From contig JAOLWQ010000001.1 of the NCBI GenBank assembly GCA_028342535.1, positions 248,001 to 312,000 of the forward strand: a DNA stretch of 64,000 nt, in the 5' to 3' direction. Position numbers and translations under genes: made by a program. Of the stretch, positions 34,592 to 42,317 are shown piece after piece (positions within the stretch are counted from its first letter, which is position 1; the number at the start of each line of letters is the position of its first letter). The notes below the pieces were generated by a model. That model was not told the origin of the DNA, did not search any database, and saw nothing but the letters and a program-made list of their open reading frames with translations. Source of the DNA: Methylophilaceae bacterium. Its GTDB lineage: Bacteria; Pseudomonadota; Gammaproteobacteria; Burkholderiales; Methylophilaceae.

Positions 34592-35535
34592 TTTTTCAAA
34601 GAACAATAAAAAATAAAGTCAGTGCTGTTGGGGTGGGTTTACATACAGGGCAAAAAGTTCGTATTGTATTAAAGCCAGCGATAGAAAATAGTGGAATAAT
34701 TTTTAAAAGGACAGATTCTAAGCTACCAATAGAAATAAAAGTTGAGCCGAAAGCTGTAAAAGAGACTCAATTATCGACAACAATTGGAAAAGGTGAATTC
34801 AAGATTTCAACAGTTGAGCATCTAATGTCTGCTTTATCTGCTTCAGGGGTAGATAATATTTTGATTGAGGTTGATGGCTCTGAAATACCTATTATGGATG
34901 GAAGCTCTATCTCATTTGTATATTTAATAAAGTCAGCAGTAGTTTGTGAACAATTAGAATTTAAAAAATTTGCTGTGATTAAAGATACAATTAAAGTAGA
35001 AGATGGTGAAAAGTTTGCTAAATTTGAACCTTATCAAGGATTTCTAGTTGATTTTACGATTGATTTTCCGCATCCAGCTTTTAAAAAAGAAAATAGCCAT
35101 GTTGAAATAGATTTTTTTAAAGACTCTTATGTGAATCATATTAGTAGAGCGAGAACATTCGGCTTTATGCAAGAAGTAGAATATCTAAGATCTAATGGAT
35201 TAGCTCGAGGTGGCTCATTAGATAATGCTATTGTTTTGGATGAATATAAGATATTAAATGATGAAGGTTTAAGATATTCAGATGAATTTGTGAGACACAA
35301 AATTTTAGATGCATTAGGAGATTTATATATGATTGGTATGCCTATTATTGGTAAATTTGAAGCATTTAAATCAGGACACGAGCTAAATAATAAATTACTT
35401 AGGTTAATGTTAGAGCAGAAATCAAAATGGGCAGTAGAGAATTTAGATCTTGAAGATAAAAGAAGTGCTTCATTAGCAAGTGATTATGCTAAAGATAAAA
35501 ATGATTTTAGTGTTAAGCATTTAGAAATAATATAA
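34588..35535 (+). CDS. lpxC: UDP-3-O-acyl-N-acetylglucosamine deacetylase LpxC
   Basis: LpxC catalyses the committed step of lipid A synthesis. QRTIKNKVSAVGVGLHTGQKV is the N-terminal signature, STVEHLMSAL near residue 75 provides a zinc His, and EFVRHKILDALGDL near residue 233 supplies the other zinc ligands His and Asp. GHELNNKL near residue 260 contains the catalytic His. It has 315 residues, slightly longer than E. coli LpxC. It ends the dcw cluster as in E. coli, and its stop overlaps the next small gene (TAATG). Confidence 0.96.
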   Translation: MIFQRTIKNKVSAVGVGLHTGQKVRIVLKPAIENSGIIFKRTDSKLPIEIKVEPKAVKETQLSTTIGKGEFKISTVEHLMSALSASGVDNILIEVDGSEIPIMDGSSISFVYLIKSAVVCEQLEFKKFAVIKDTIKVEDGEKFAKFEPYQGFLVDFTIDFPHPAFKKENSHVEIDFFKDSYVNHISRARTFGFMQEVEYLRSNGLARGGSLDNAIVLDEYKILNDEGLRYSDEFVRHKILDALGDLYMIGMPIIGKFEAFKSGHELNNKLLRLMLEQKSKWAVENLDLEDKRSASLASDYAKDKNDFSVKHLEII

Positions 35536-35717
35536 TGATATTTGCTAAATTAATAATATTTCTTCTCTGTATTTTTTTGGCTGTGATGATTGGATTTTTT
35601 CTTTTTACAAAAAATAAAAAATATCTATCTTTAGCTAGAGATGCAATTAAATATTTAATTTCTATGGCACTTATCATTGTAGTCATTTATTTTTCACTAA
35701 GATATTTACGTATATAA
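35535..35717 (+). CDS. Small two-helix membrane protein, unknown function
   Basis: A 60-residue hydrophobic protein with two predicted membrane helices (about residues 4-25 and 38-57) joined by a short basic loop (FTKNKKYLSLARD). I do not recognise a family by motif. It is translationally coupled to lpxC (TAATG) and lies four bases before the epimerase-like gene, so it is very probably expressed. A role at the membrane linked to envelope assembly is only inferred from position. The tight overlaps on both sides argue that it is a real gene. Confidence 0.65.
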   Translation: MIFAKLIIFLLCIFLAVMIGFFLFTKNKKYLSLARDAIKYLISMALIIVVIYFSLRYLRI

Positions 35718-35721
35718 ATTA

Positions 35722-36609
35722 ATGAAAGTAATCTCTATTTTCGGGGGAACTGGATTTATTGGAACTGAGTTAATCAATCAGTTAGTAAAAATTTCTTTTA
35801 AAATTAATGTATTTACCCGAAAAAAAAATAAAGCAGATCATTTAAGATCTCTCCCCGGAGTCACAATATTAGAATTTTCTTCAAAAAATTTTTTATCAGC
35901 TAAGCTAAAAGACTCAGATATTATAATAAATCTTGTCGGGATTCTTCATGAATCTAAGAGAGAAAAATTTTCAACAGCACATGAAGATTTTGTTTCCAAA
36001 CTAATAAAGTATGCTCAAAAAAACAATATAAACAGACTAATTCACTTAAGTGCATTAGGTGTAAATAGGATATCAGAAAGTAGATATTTGCATTCTAAAT
36101 ATAAGACGGAACTTATTATTAGAAATAATTTTAAGGCACATAATTGGACAATATTAAGACCTTCGATTGTATTTGGAAGAAATGATAAATTTATTAACTT
36201 ATTCAAAATTATTGTTCGGTTTTTGCCTGTAATATTTTTAATAGCTCCAAAATCCGAATTTCAACCCATTCATGTTGATGATTTAGTGAATATAATAATA
36301 AAAACAATTGTTAATAAAAAAACGTATAAGAAGACTTATAATTTAGGCGGTCCTAAGAAACTCACTTTGTATGAGATTGTTAATTTAATAACTAAATGTG
36401 ATAAAAAGACAAATGTTATTATTAGTTTAAATAAGACAATGTCATATATATTGGTTAGATTATTAATGCTATCGCCAATAAAAGTTATTACAACAGATAA
36501 TTTGAAGTCAATGGAAATTAGTAATACCGTAATGAGAAATGATGCATATAGTTTTATGCGTTCCCTAAAAGAACTAAGTACTTATTTAACTAACTATAAA
36601 AAAAATTAA
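35722..36609 (+). CDS. NAD(P)-binding epimerase/dehydratase-like protein (atypical SDR, NDUFA9-like)
   Basis: The N-terminal Rossmann motif FGGTGFIGTELI (residues 7-18) and the fold order of extended or atypical short-chain dehydrogenases are visible. IINLVGILHES lies near residue 72, RLIHLSALGVN near residue 110, ILRPSIVFGRNDKF near residue 146 and PIHVDDLVNII near residue 181. The Ser/Tyr/Lys catalytic triad is not in its classical form, so it may bind NAD(P) without normal dehydrogenase chemistry, like the complex I accessory subunit NDUFA9 family. The substrate is unknown. It lies three bases upstream of cca, as seen in several betaproteobacteria. Confidence 0.75.
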   Translation: MKVISIFGGTGFIGTELINQLVKISFKINVFTRKKNKADHLRSLPGVTILEFSSKNFLSAKLKDSDIIINLVGILHESKREKFSTAHEDFVSKLIKYAQKNNINRLIHLSALGVNRISESRYLHSKYKTELIIRNNFKAHNWTILRPSIVFGRNDKFINLFKIIVRFLPVIFLIAPKSEFQPIHVDDLVNIIIKTIVNKKTYKKTYNLGGPKKLTLYEIVNLITKCDKKTNVIISLNKTMSYILVRLLMLSPIKVITTDNLKSMEISNTVMRNDAYSFMRSLKELSTYLTNYKKN

Positions 36610-36612
36610 TAT

Positions 36613-37767
36613 ATGAAAATCTTTCTAGTTGGTGGCGCTGTCAGAGATAAAATACTAGGTATTCCAGTACATGATAAAGACTATTTAGTCGTAGGAAGCA
36701 CCCCAGAAGAGATGGTTAAATTAGGCTTTAAACCTATTGGAAAAGATTTTCCTGTATTTTTACATCCCAAAACTAAAGACGAGTATGCCCTTGCAAGAAC
36801 AGAGAGGAAAGTCGGTAAAGGTTATCATGGATTTAAATTTTATACATCACCTGATGTAACACTCGAGCAAGACCTAAGAAGAAGAGATATTACGATAAAT
36901 GCAATAGCCGAAGATAGGGATGGGAATATCTATGACCCATTCAATGGTAAAGATGATATTAAAAATAAAATTATTCGACATGTCAGCAACGCATTTATCG
37001 AGGACCCTTTGAGGGTTTTGAGGGTAGCTAGATTTGCATCATTGGATATTCAATTTAAAGTCCAGTCAGAAACATTAGTTTTAATGAAAAAGATGGTATC
37101 AAGTGGTGAGCTTAAGTCTTTATCAGTGGAGCGAGTCGTGACGGAGATTACAAAGGGTTTAGACGGTCGGAACCCAGATATTATGATTCACTACCTTTGT
37201 GAGTGCGGCGCACTGAATGAATTGCTTCCTGGACTTAATCCTAATCCAGATACATCTTTAGACTTTGTCAGTCTAGGGTTAGCAATGAAGGAGTCCACAA
37301 TCTCTTTGTCAGTTGAATCTAAAATCATAATGTTGTTATTGGTTCCTTACTTTGGTAAGTATTCTTTATTGAGCGCTGATAAGATCGCCTTAGAACAAAT
37401 AGAACCCTTATTAAAATACTTAAAACTTTCAAGCCTATCCCGTGAAATATTTAAGGGTATTAAAAATGAAGAGCAAAACCTTAAATATTTTTTAAAATTA
37501 AGCCCAGAAGCTAAACTAGATTGCTTATACCGACTTGATTTTTTTCGTCGCCGAAATATCATTTCAGAGATCTTGAATATCATTACTATGTTCTATAAGG
37601 CATTTGAGAATGCGACCTCAACAAATGATGAAATTAAGAAATTCCTAGATCTTTTCTCTGGAGAAATCAACCAATTAAGAAGTAAGTTGGACACCTCAAA
37701 ATCAGGAGATGAAATTAAAAAGTTGATATATCAAAATAGACTTTCTGTCCTTAAAAAAATTAGTTAA
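36613..37767 (+). CDS. cca: CCA-adding tRNA nucleotidyltransferase
   Basis: This enzyme builds or repairs the 3' CCA end of tRNAs. The class II head is clear: [20 protein letters not shown] (residues 4-23) with the catalytic DxD, then [12 protein letters not shown] near residue 89 and [14 protein letters not shown] near residue 131. The protein is 384 residues, shorter than the 412 of E. coli. The HD phosphohydrolase motifs found in the C-terminal half of many proteobacterial enzymes (such as CHDLGK) are not present, so this version probably lacks phosphatase activity. Its last eight bases overlap the convergent HAD gene. Confidence 0.93.
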   Translation: MKIFLVGGAVRDKILGIPVHDKDYLVVGSTPEEMVKLGFKPIGKDFPVFLHPKTKDEYALARTERKVGKGYHGFKFYTSPDVTLEQDLRRRDITINAIAEDRDGNIYDPFNGKDDIKNKIIRHVSNAFIEDPLRVLRVARFASLDIQFKVQSETLVLMKKMVSSGELKSLSVERVVTEITKGLDGRNPDIMIHYLCECGALNELLPGLNPNPDTSLDFVSLGLAMKESTISLSVESKIIMLLLVPYFGKYSLLSADKIALEQIEPLLKYLKLSSLSREIFKGIKNEEQNLKYFLKLSPEAKLDCLYRLDFFRRRNIISEILNIITMFYKAFENATSTNDEIKKFLDLFSGEINQLRSKLDTSKSGDEIKKLIYQNRLSVLKKIS

Positions 37768-38377
37768 CAATTAAATCTCTTAGTTTAGTTATTTTCTTAT
37801 CTATATATGATGGATTTTCTTTTTCATTAGTTAGCCATATTGTAGATAATCCAAATTGATTAGCTGTTTCAAGGTTCTCTTTAACATCATCTACAAAATT
37901 AGCTACTTTAATTTTATATTTCTTTATAAAAAATTCCATTGAAGTGGCGCTTGGCTTTGCTATATAATTTGCATCTTCTATGCTAAAAATTCCATCAAAG
38001 TAATTTTCAATCTGACATATCTGCAGTACTTTATTTGTATAATTTCTAGGTGCATTTGTGTAGAGTATCTTTTCTCCATTTATCGAAGTTAATACCTTTA
38101 TTAAGTCTGGCATAGGCACAATTAATTCTTCAAAATTTTCAAGTGTATGAGTAACTTCTAAAAATTCAGTTGGATTTATATTATGGTGCTTTATTAATCC
38201 TTCGATAGTAGCTCCATAATAGTCCCAATATTGCTGTCTTAATCTATCTGCTTCTGTAATGTTAATTTTTACTGATTTACTGATGTATTGATTAATTTTT
38301 TGATTAATTATCGGAAATATGTTTTTTTGTGCATCATGTAAGGTGTTATCAAGGTCGAATATCCAGGTGTCTTTCAA
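37760..38377 (-). CDS. HAD-family hydrolase, pyrimidine 5'-nucleotidase-like
   Basis: A 205-residue haloacid-dehalogenase-type phosphatase. Motif I is FDLDNTLHD with the nucleophile Asp8, motif II is LYTNAPRNY near residue 107, motif III is the Lys in [10 protein letters not shown], and motif IV is [12 protein letters not shown] near residue 167. The cap and motif order resemble the SDT1/pyrimidine 5'-nucleotidase subgroup, which dephosphorylates UMP or CMP and similar molecules. The start is TTG, one base after the argB stop, so it is probably the third gene of an argA-argB operon. The link to arginine synthesis is unclear. Confidence 0.8.
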   Translation of the reverse strand: MKDTWIFDLDNTLHDAQKNIFPIINQKINQYISKSVKINITEADRLRQQYWDYYGATIEGLIKHHNINPTEFLEVTHTLENFEELIVPMPDLIKVLTSINGEKILYTNAPRNYTNKVLQICQIENYFDGIFSIEDANYIAKPSATSMEFFIKKYKIKVANFVDDVKENLETANQFGLSTIWLTNEKENPSYIDKKITKLRDLIVN

Positions 38378-38378
38378 A

Positions 38379-39236
38379 TTACTGATCCTTTATAAGGGTT
38401 CCAACACCCTGATCTGTTAATATTTCTAATAATAATGCATGTTCAACTCTTCCATCAATGATATGCACAGTATTTACTTTATGCTTAGCAGCATGAACTG
38501 CAGAGTTTATTTTAGGGAGCATGCCTTCAGATATGGTTCCATCAGCTATTAGCCTTCTAATTTCTTTTGGAATTAGACCTGTAATTAGATTATTTTTTTT
38601 ATCTAAAACACCTTTTGTATTAGTCATTAGTACTAATTTTTCAGCATTTAAAATCTCTGCAAATTTTGAAGCTACAACATCAGCATTAATATTATAAATT
38701 TTATTATCATTACCTATTCCAATTGGGGCAATAATTGGAATGACCCCATTATCTGTAAGATGCTTCATAAAGGATGGGTCGATACTCACTATTTCACCAA
38801 CATAACCAAGATCAATTGATTTACTCTGAACTTTTAATTTTTTAGCTTTGATAATCCCAATTGTTTTTTTATTACTATAGCTTTTACCATCCCCACCATT
38901 TTCTTTAATTAGTGAAACAATTTCTTTGTTGATATCATTTAAGACATTTGCAACGATTGTCATAGTTTCCTCATCGGTGACTCTTATTCCTTGCTCAAAT
39001 AATGGTTTCTTCCCCAATTTATTAAGAGACTTATTTATTTGAGGGCCTCCACCATGAATAACCACCGGATTCATTCCAACTAATTTAAGGAGTACTACAT
39101 CTTTAGCAAATGATTGCTTCAACTTATTATCAACCATAGCATTACCACCAAACTTAATAACAATCGTTTTACCAAAAAATTTTTTGATATAAGGAAGAGC
39201 TTCGCTTAAAACCTTTGATTTTTCGTTTGGAGTCAT
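38379..39236 (-). CDS. argB: Acetylglutamate kinase
   Basis: ArgB phosphorylates N-acetylglutamate, the second step of arginine synthesis. The amino-acid kinase fold shows [11 protein letters not shown] near residue 26, [14 protein letters not shown] near residue 58, the VTDEETM segment, and [15 protein letters not shown] near residue 180 (nucleotide and substrate binding). [13 protein letters not shown] and GGMLPK-like [13 protein letters not shown] follow. It has 285 residues, the arginine-sensitive cyclic-pathway size class. It starts three bases after the stop of the HTH-ArgA fusion gene, so the two are in one operon. Confidence 0.95.
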   Translation of the reverse strand: MTPNEKSKVLSEALPYIKKFFGKTIVIKFGGNAMVDNKLKQSFAKDVVLLKLVGMNPVVIHGGGPQINKSLNKLGKKPLFEQGIRVTDEETMTIVANVLNDINKEIVSLIKENGGDGKSYSNKKTIGIIKAKKLKVQSKSIDLGYVGEIVSIDPSFMKHLTDNGVIPIIAPIGIGNDNKIYNINADVVASKFAEILNAEKLVLMTNTKGVLDKKNNLITGLIPKEIRRLIADGTISEGMLPKINSAVHAAKHKVNTVHIIDGRVEHALLLEILTDQGVGTLIKDQ

Positions 39237-39239
39237 ATT

Positions 39240-40778
39240 TTATAACCTTTTGATAAAGTATTTAGAATTTCGTTCGATAGTATAGGTTTTCTTTCTTGTA
39301 TCGGGAATAAGTTTTCTATCTGTTAAGGAAAAATCGTTCTCAATAAACCAATGTTCCGATTGGGTTGTGAGTATAAATAATTTTTGTATATTTTTATTTA
39401 TCGCAATTTGCTCACAAAATTTTAATAATTTCTTTCCATAACCTAGATTCTGATAATTCTCATGAATGGCAAAGCAAGCCACTTCTATCATTTCTTCATA
39501 TTGATATAAAGCGACAGTTCCAATTATATTATGGCCATGCTCAATAACATAAAATGAGTTTATATCTTTATCTATATTATTATTTATTCTATCAATAAGA
39601 ATACCTTCTTTCTCCAAGGGCTCAATAATATTTATTATCTGTTTAATATCCCTTATTGTCGCAGCTCTAATATTTTGTAGAGAATGCTCTGTTAGGACTG
39701 TTCCAGAGCCTTTATCTGTGAATATTTCCTCTATGACTGAGCCATCAATATTCCTATTTATTAAGTGTACTTTTTCAATATTATTTTTGATAGCATATAA
39801 GCTACTTTTGAGAATATTGAAATCATGATAAGAAATAAAAGGCGCATTGTTTGGATCTTCAATACTTTCAATTAAATGTTTAGCTTTAGAAATAGTTAAT
39901 TCTGGAATTAACTCCCCACGGATATTTAAAATTCCATTTGTGTTTATGTAATAAATTAATTTTTCAGCTTTTATTGCTTGCGCCACATGTGCAGCAGTTT
40001 GCTCATAAGATAAATTGAATATATCTCCAATAGGCGAATAACCTAGGGGTGAAATAATGACAATCTCTCTATTATTTAACTTATCAGTTATGGCATTAGT
40101 ATCAATTTTTCTTATCTGCCCTGTTAGCTCCATATCTACACCATCAATCACACCTAGCGGCCTTGCAGTAATGAAATTTCCACTAGACACTTTAATATTA
40201 CTTCCAAGCAACGGAGAGTCCAAGATGCCTGAAGACAGAGTAGCCTCAATATTTGTTTTTATTATCCCATTTACCTCTACTATATCGTTTAACATTTCCT
40301 TTTTTGTAACTCTAATATTTCTAATTAATTTATTTTTATTTATTTTTCCTTTTAATTTATTATCAATTTGCGGTCTGATTCCATGAACTAAAATAATATT
40401 TATATTCATTGAATGTAATAAATTAATATCACAAGCGATTGATTTTAATTGATTATCACTAATAACTTCACCCCCTAATGCAATAACAAAGGTTTTATTA
40501 TTAAATTGGTTAATAAATTTTGCAGATAGTCTAAAATTTTCAATAAAACTTTTGGCCTCACTAACTAATTTATTTTGAGGAGAAACTTTGTCAAAAAATA
40601 CTAATGGAGATACATTAAAAGCTAAAGATAATTTTTCGAGCAAATTAAAGCTTATCTTTAATTCATTCCTCTCAATTCTAGATAGGTTGCCGGGATCTAA
40701 ATTTAATAGATTTGCTAAACAAGCAAGCGTCATATTTTGTTCTTGGCGCAATTTTCTTACAATTTGACCTGGGTTCAT
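39240..40778 (-). CDS. argA: N-acetylglutamate synthase ArgA with fused N-terminal XRE-type HTH domain
   Basis: The C-terminal 440 residues are a classical ArgA, making N-acetylglutamate from glutamate and acetyl-CoA. The kinase-like arginine-sensing domain has KTFVIALGGEVISDNQ, LLHSMNINIILVHGIRPQID and NIRVTKKEM. The GNAT domain ends LFILTTQSEHWFIENDF. Before it lies an uninterrupted extra domain (residues about 5-65) that reads as a helix-turn-helix of the XRE/Cro class: IVRKLRQEQNMTLACLANLL then PGNLSRIERNELKIS and LLEKLSLAFNVSPLVFF. The protein is 512 residues against 443 for E. coli ArgA. Two TGTA-N5-TACA dyads sit around its promoter, so it may be an arginine-responsive autoregulator. 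No alternative start at the ArgA boundary is needed. Confidence 0.92.
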   Translation of the reverse strand: MNPGQIVRKLRQEQNMTLACLANLLNLDPGNLSRIERNELKISFNLLEKLSLAFNVSPLVFFDKVSPQNKLVSEAKSFIENFRLSAKFINQFNNKTFVIALGGEVISDNQLKSIACDINLLHSMNINIILVHGIRPQIDNKLKGKINKNKLIRNIRVTKKEMLNDIVEVNGIIKTNIEATLSSGILDSPLLGSNIKVSSGNFITARPLGVIDGVDMELTGQIRKIDTNAITDKLNNREIVIISPLGYSPIGDIFNLSYEQTAAHVAQAIKAEKLIYYINTNGILNIRGELIPELTISKAKHLIESIEDPNNAPFISYHDFNILKSSLYAIKNNIEKVHLINRNIDGSVIEEIFTDKGSGTVLTEHSLQNIRAATIRDIKQIINIIEPLEKEGILIDRINNNIDKDINSFYVIEHGHNIIGTVALYQYEEMIEVACFAIHENYQNLGYGKKLLKFCEQIAINKNIQKLFILTTQSEHWFIENDFSLTDRKLIPDTRKKTYTIERNSKYFIKRL

Positions 40779-40780
40779 AT

Positions 40781-40793
40781 TGTATTTTTTACA
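40781..40793. promoter_or_regulatory. Dyad TGTA-N5-TACA just before argA (operator-like site 1)
   Basis: TGTATTTTTTACA lies two bases upstream of the HTH-argA start codon, in the leader. It shares half-sites and spacing with the dyad at 40833-40845. It would fit a dimeric HTH protein; the HTH domain of ArgA itself is the obvious candidate, but this is inference. Confidence 0.4.
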
Positions 40794-40816
40794 TATTTAT
40801 TGATAGTAATTAGATA

Positions 40817-40846
40817 ATTATAAGCTAAATAATGTAATTTATACAA
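40817..40846 (-). promoter_or_regulatory. Predicted promoter of the argA-argB operon
   Basis: On the minus strand a perfect TATAAT (40822-40817) lies 39 bp before the ATG. At 18-bp spacing the -35 candidate is TTGTAT (40846-40841), a weak match that lies within the dyad of site 2. Transcription would start near 40810. Confidence 0.45.
40833..40845. promoter_or_regulatory. Dyad TGTA-N5-TACA over the argA -35 region (operator-like site 2)
   Basis: TGTAATTTATACA has TGTA and TACA half-sites around a 5-bp AT core. It overlaps the rsmE stop codon and the predicted -35 of argA, a classic repressor position. Its centre is 52 bp from that of site 1, close to five helical turns, allowing both to be held on the same DNA face. 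Confidence 0.45.
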
Positions 40847-41576
40847 TATCTCCATACTTATATTGTAATATTGATAATATACAAATAGGCGCAGTTTCTG
40901 TACGAAGAATTCTTGGCCCTATTTTGATAGGTAAAAAACCTTTTTGAATGGAATAATCTAATTCTTCTTCAGTAAAATCACCTTCTGGACCAATTAAAAC
41001 TTTTATGTCTTTTTTGGTTTTATGAATATTACTATCTAAGGATTCGGCTGCTTGAGGGCTTAAAATTATTTTAGTACCTTTGTCAGATTCTTCGACCTTA
41101 TCAAGGTATTTGATAATATTTACTGGCTTGTGAATTATCGGTATTTCTGCGCGTCCACATTGCTCACAAGCTGCAATAGAAACCTGACGCCAGTGTAATA
41201 TTTTTTTTTCTATCTTTTCATTTTTAATTTTCACTATACTTCTTTCACATACAATTGGTTGAATCTCAGTGATTCCCAGTTCAGTTGTTTTTTGAATAAT
41301 CAAGTCCATTTTTTCACTGGAAGTAAGCGACTGTAAGAGAGTTACTCTTATATTTGATTCATTTTCAATACTTTTCTTTGATTTAATTGATACTTCAACT
41401 TGGCGCTTAATTATACGAATCACATATCCTGTGTAGTCCGACCCATCACCGTTAAATAAAATTAATTGATCATTATTTTTTAGGCGCATTACTTTTAGAG
41501 CATGGTGAGCAGCAAACTCATCCATGACAATTGTTTCATTAATATTTATGGGTTTAGAATGGTAAAATCTATTCAC
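40839..41576 (-). CDS. rsmE: 16S rRNA (uracil1498-N3)-methyltransferase
   Basis: RsmE methylates U1498 of 16S rRNA in the assembled small subunit. The protein has an N-terminal PUA-like part (AAHHALKVMRLKNNDQL) and a SPOUT methyltransferase domain with the knot region VLIGPEGDFTEEELD near residue 190 and LGPRILRTETAP-like IGPRILRTETAPI near residue 220. It also carries the family's CERSIVK and EQCGRAEIP segments. It has 245 residues. The start is GTG. It lies 60 bp upstream of the HTH-argA gene, whose promoter overlaps its stop. Confidence 0.95.
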   Translation of the reverse strand: MNRFYHSKPININETIVMDEFAAHHALKVMRLKNNDQLILFNGDGSDYTGYVIRIIKRQVEVSIKSKKSIENESNIRVTLLQSLTSSEKMDLIIQKTTELGITEIQPIVCERSIVKIKNEKIEKKILHWRQVSIAACEQCGRAEIPIIHKPVNIIKYLDKVEESDKGTKIILSPQAAESLDSNIHKTKKDIKVLIGPEGDFTEEELDYSIQKGFLPIKIGPRILRTETAPICILSILQYKYGDIV

Positions 41577-41632
41577 TGGATTTTGAAATAATTTATTAAC
41601 ATTATCTTAATGATACAGAATGGAGAAAAGTT

Positions 41633-42202
41633 TTGGTTAGTTTAAATACACCAGTGTGTAATTTTGGCTGGAAGGCAAAGCCATTTAATTTAGTGGGGGT
41701 TGATAATAAATCATGGACTCTTAATAAAGCTAAAGGTGAAAATGGTCTACTAATAATGTTTATTTGTAATCATTGCCCTTATGTTAAAGCTATTCTTCCA
41801 CGCTTAATTCAAGACCTTTCAGAATTAAAAAAATATGGCATTAACTCAATTGCAATTTCTAGTAATGACGTTGTAAATTATCCTCAAGACTCATTTGAAG
41901 AAATGAAGAAATTATCAGTTTTACATAACTTCACTTTTCCATATATTTTTGATGAGTCTCAATCTATTGCAAAATCTTATCATGCAATTTGTACCCCAGA
42001 TTTCTTTGGATTTAATAGTAAATTAGAATTGCAATATCGTGGGCGATTCGACTCAACTGGAAGAGATGATAAGCCTCCCAAAGATAACCAAAAAGATTTA
42101 TATGAGGCTATGAAATTAATTTCTAGCACCCAAAAGGGACCAGAAACTCAATTCTCAAGCATTGGTTGTTCATTAAAATGGAAAGAAGTCAATCAGAATT
42201 AA
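41633..42202 (+). CDS. Thioredoxin-like/AhpC-TSA family protein
   Basis: A 189-residue thioredoxin-fold protein. The active-site-like motif is FICNHCPYVKA near residue 45 (CxxC at Cys-Asn-His-Cys), with the family segments ISSNDVVNYPQDSF and TPDFFGFN. This subgroup of AhpC/TSA-like proteins is common in proteobacteria and cyanobacteria, but its partner is not established. The start appears to be TTG, with GGAG about seven bases upstream. It is divergent from rsmE, and the 115-bp gap to tkt suggests separate transcription. Confidence 0.8.
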   Translation: MVSLNTPVCNFGWKAKPFNLVGVDNKSWTLNKAKGENGLLIMFICNHCPYVKAILPRLIQDLSELKKYGINSIAISSNDVVNYPQDSFEEMKKLSVLHNFTFPYIFDESQSIAKSYHAICTPDFFGFNSKLELQYRGRFDSTGRDDKPPKDNQKDLYEAMKLISSTQKGPETQFSSIGCSLKWKEVNQN

Positions 42203-42317
42203 ATAGCAGATATCTTGATTGAATGCTTAGTTTAGTGAATAATTCTAAATTAAATTAGATAAATACAAAGAAAGCCTTTTTGGCTGTGTTAAGAAATATA
42301 ATTAGGAGATAAATATA

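Noticed and set aside
42203-42317. AGCC-TTTTT-GGCT stem and TTGATT element before tkt as terminator or promoter
   Set aside because: The stem is only four to five base pairs and no convincing -10 lies at the right distance, so I did not annotate it.
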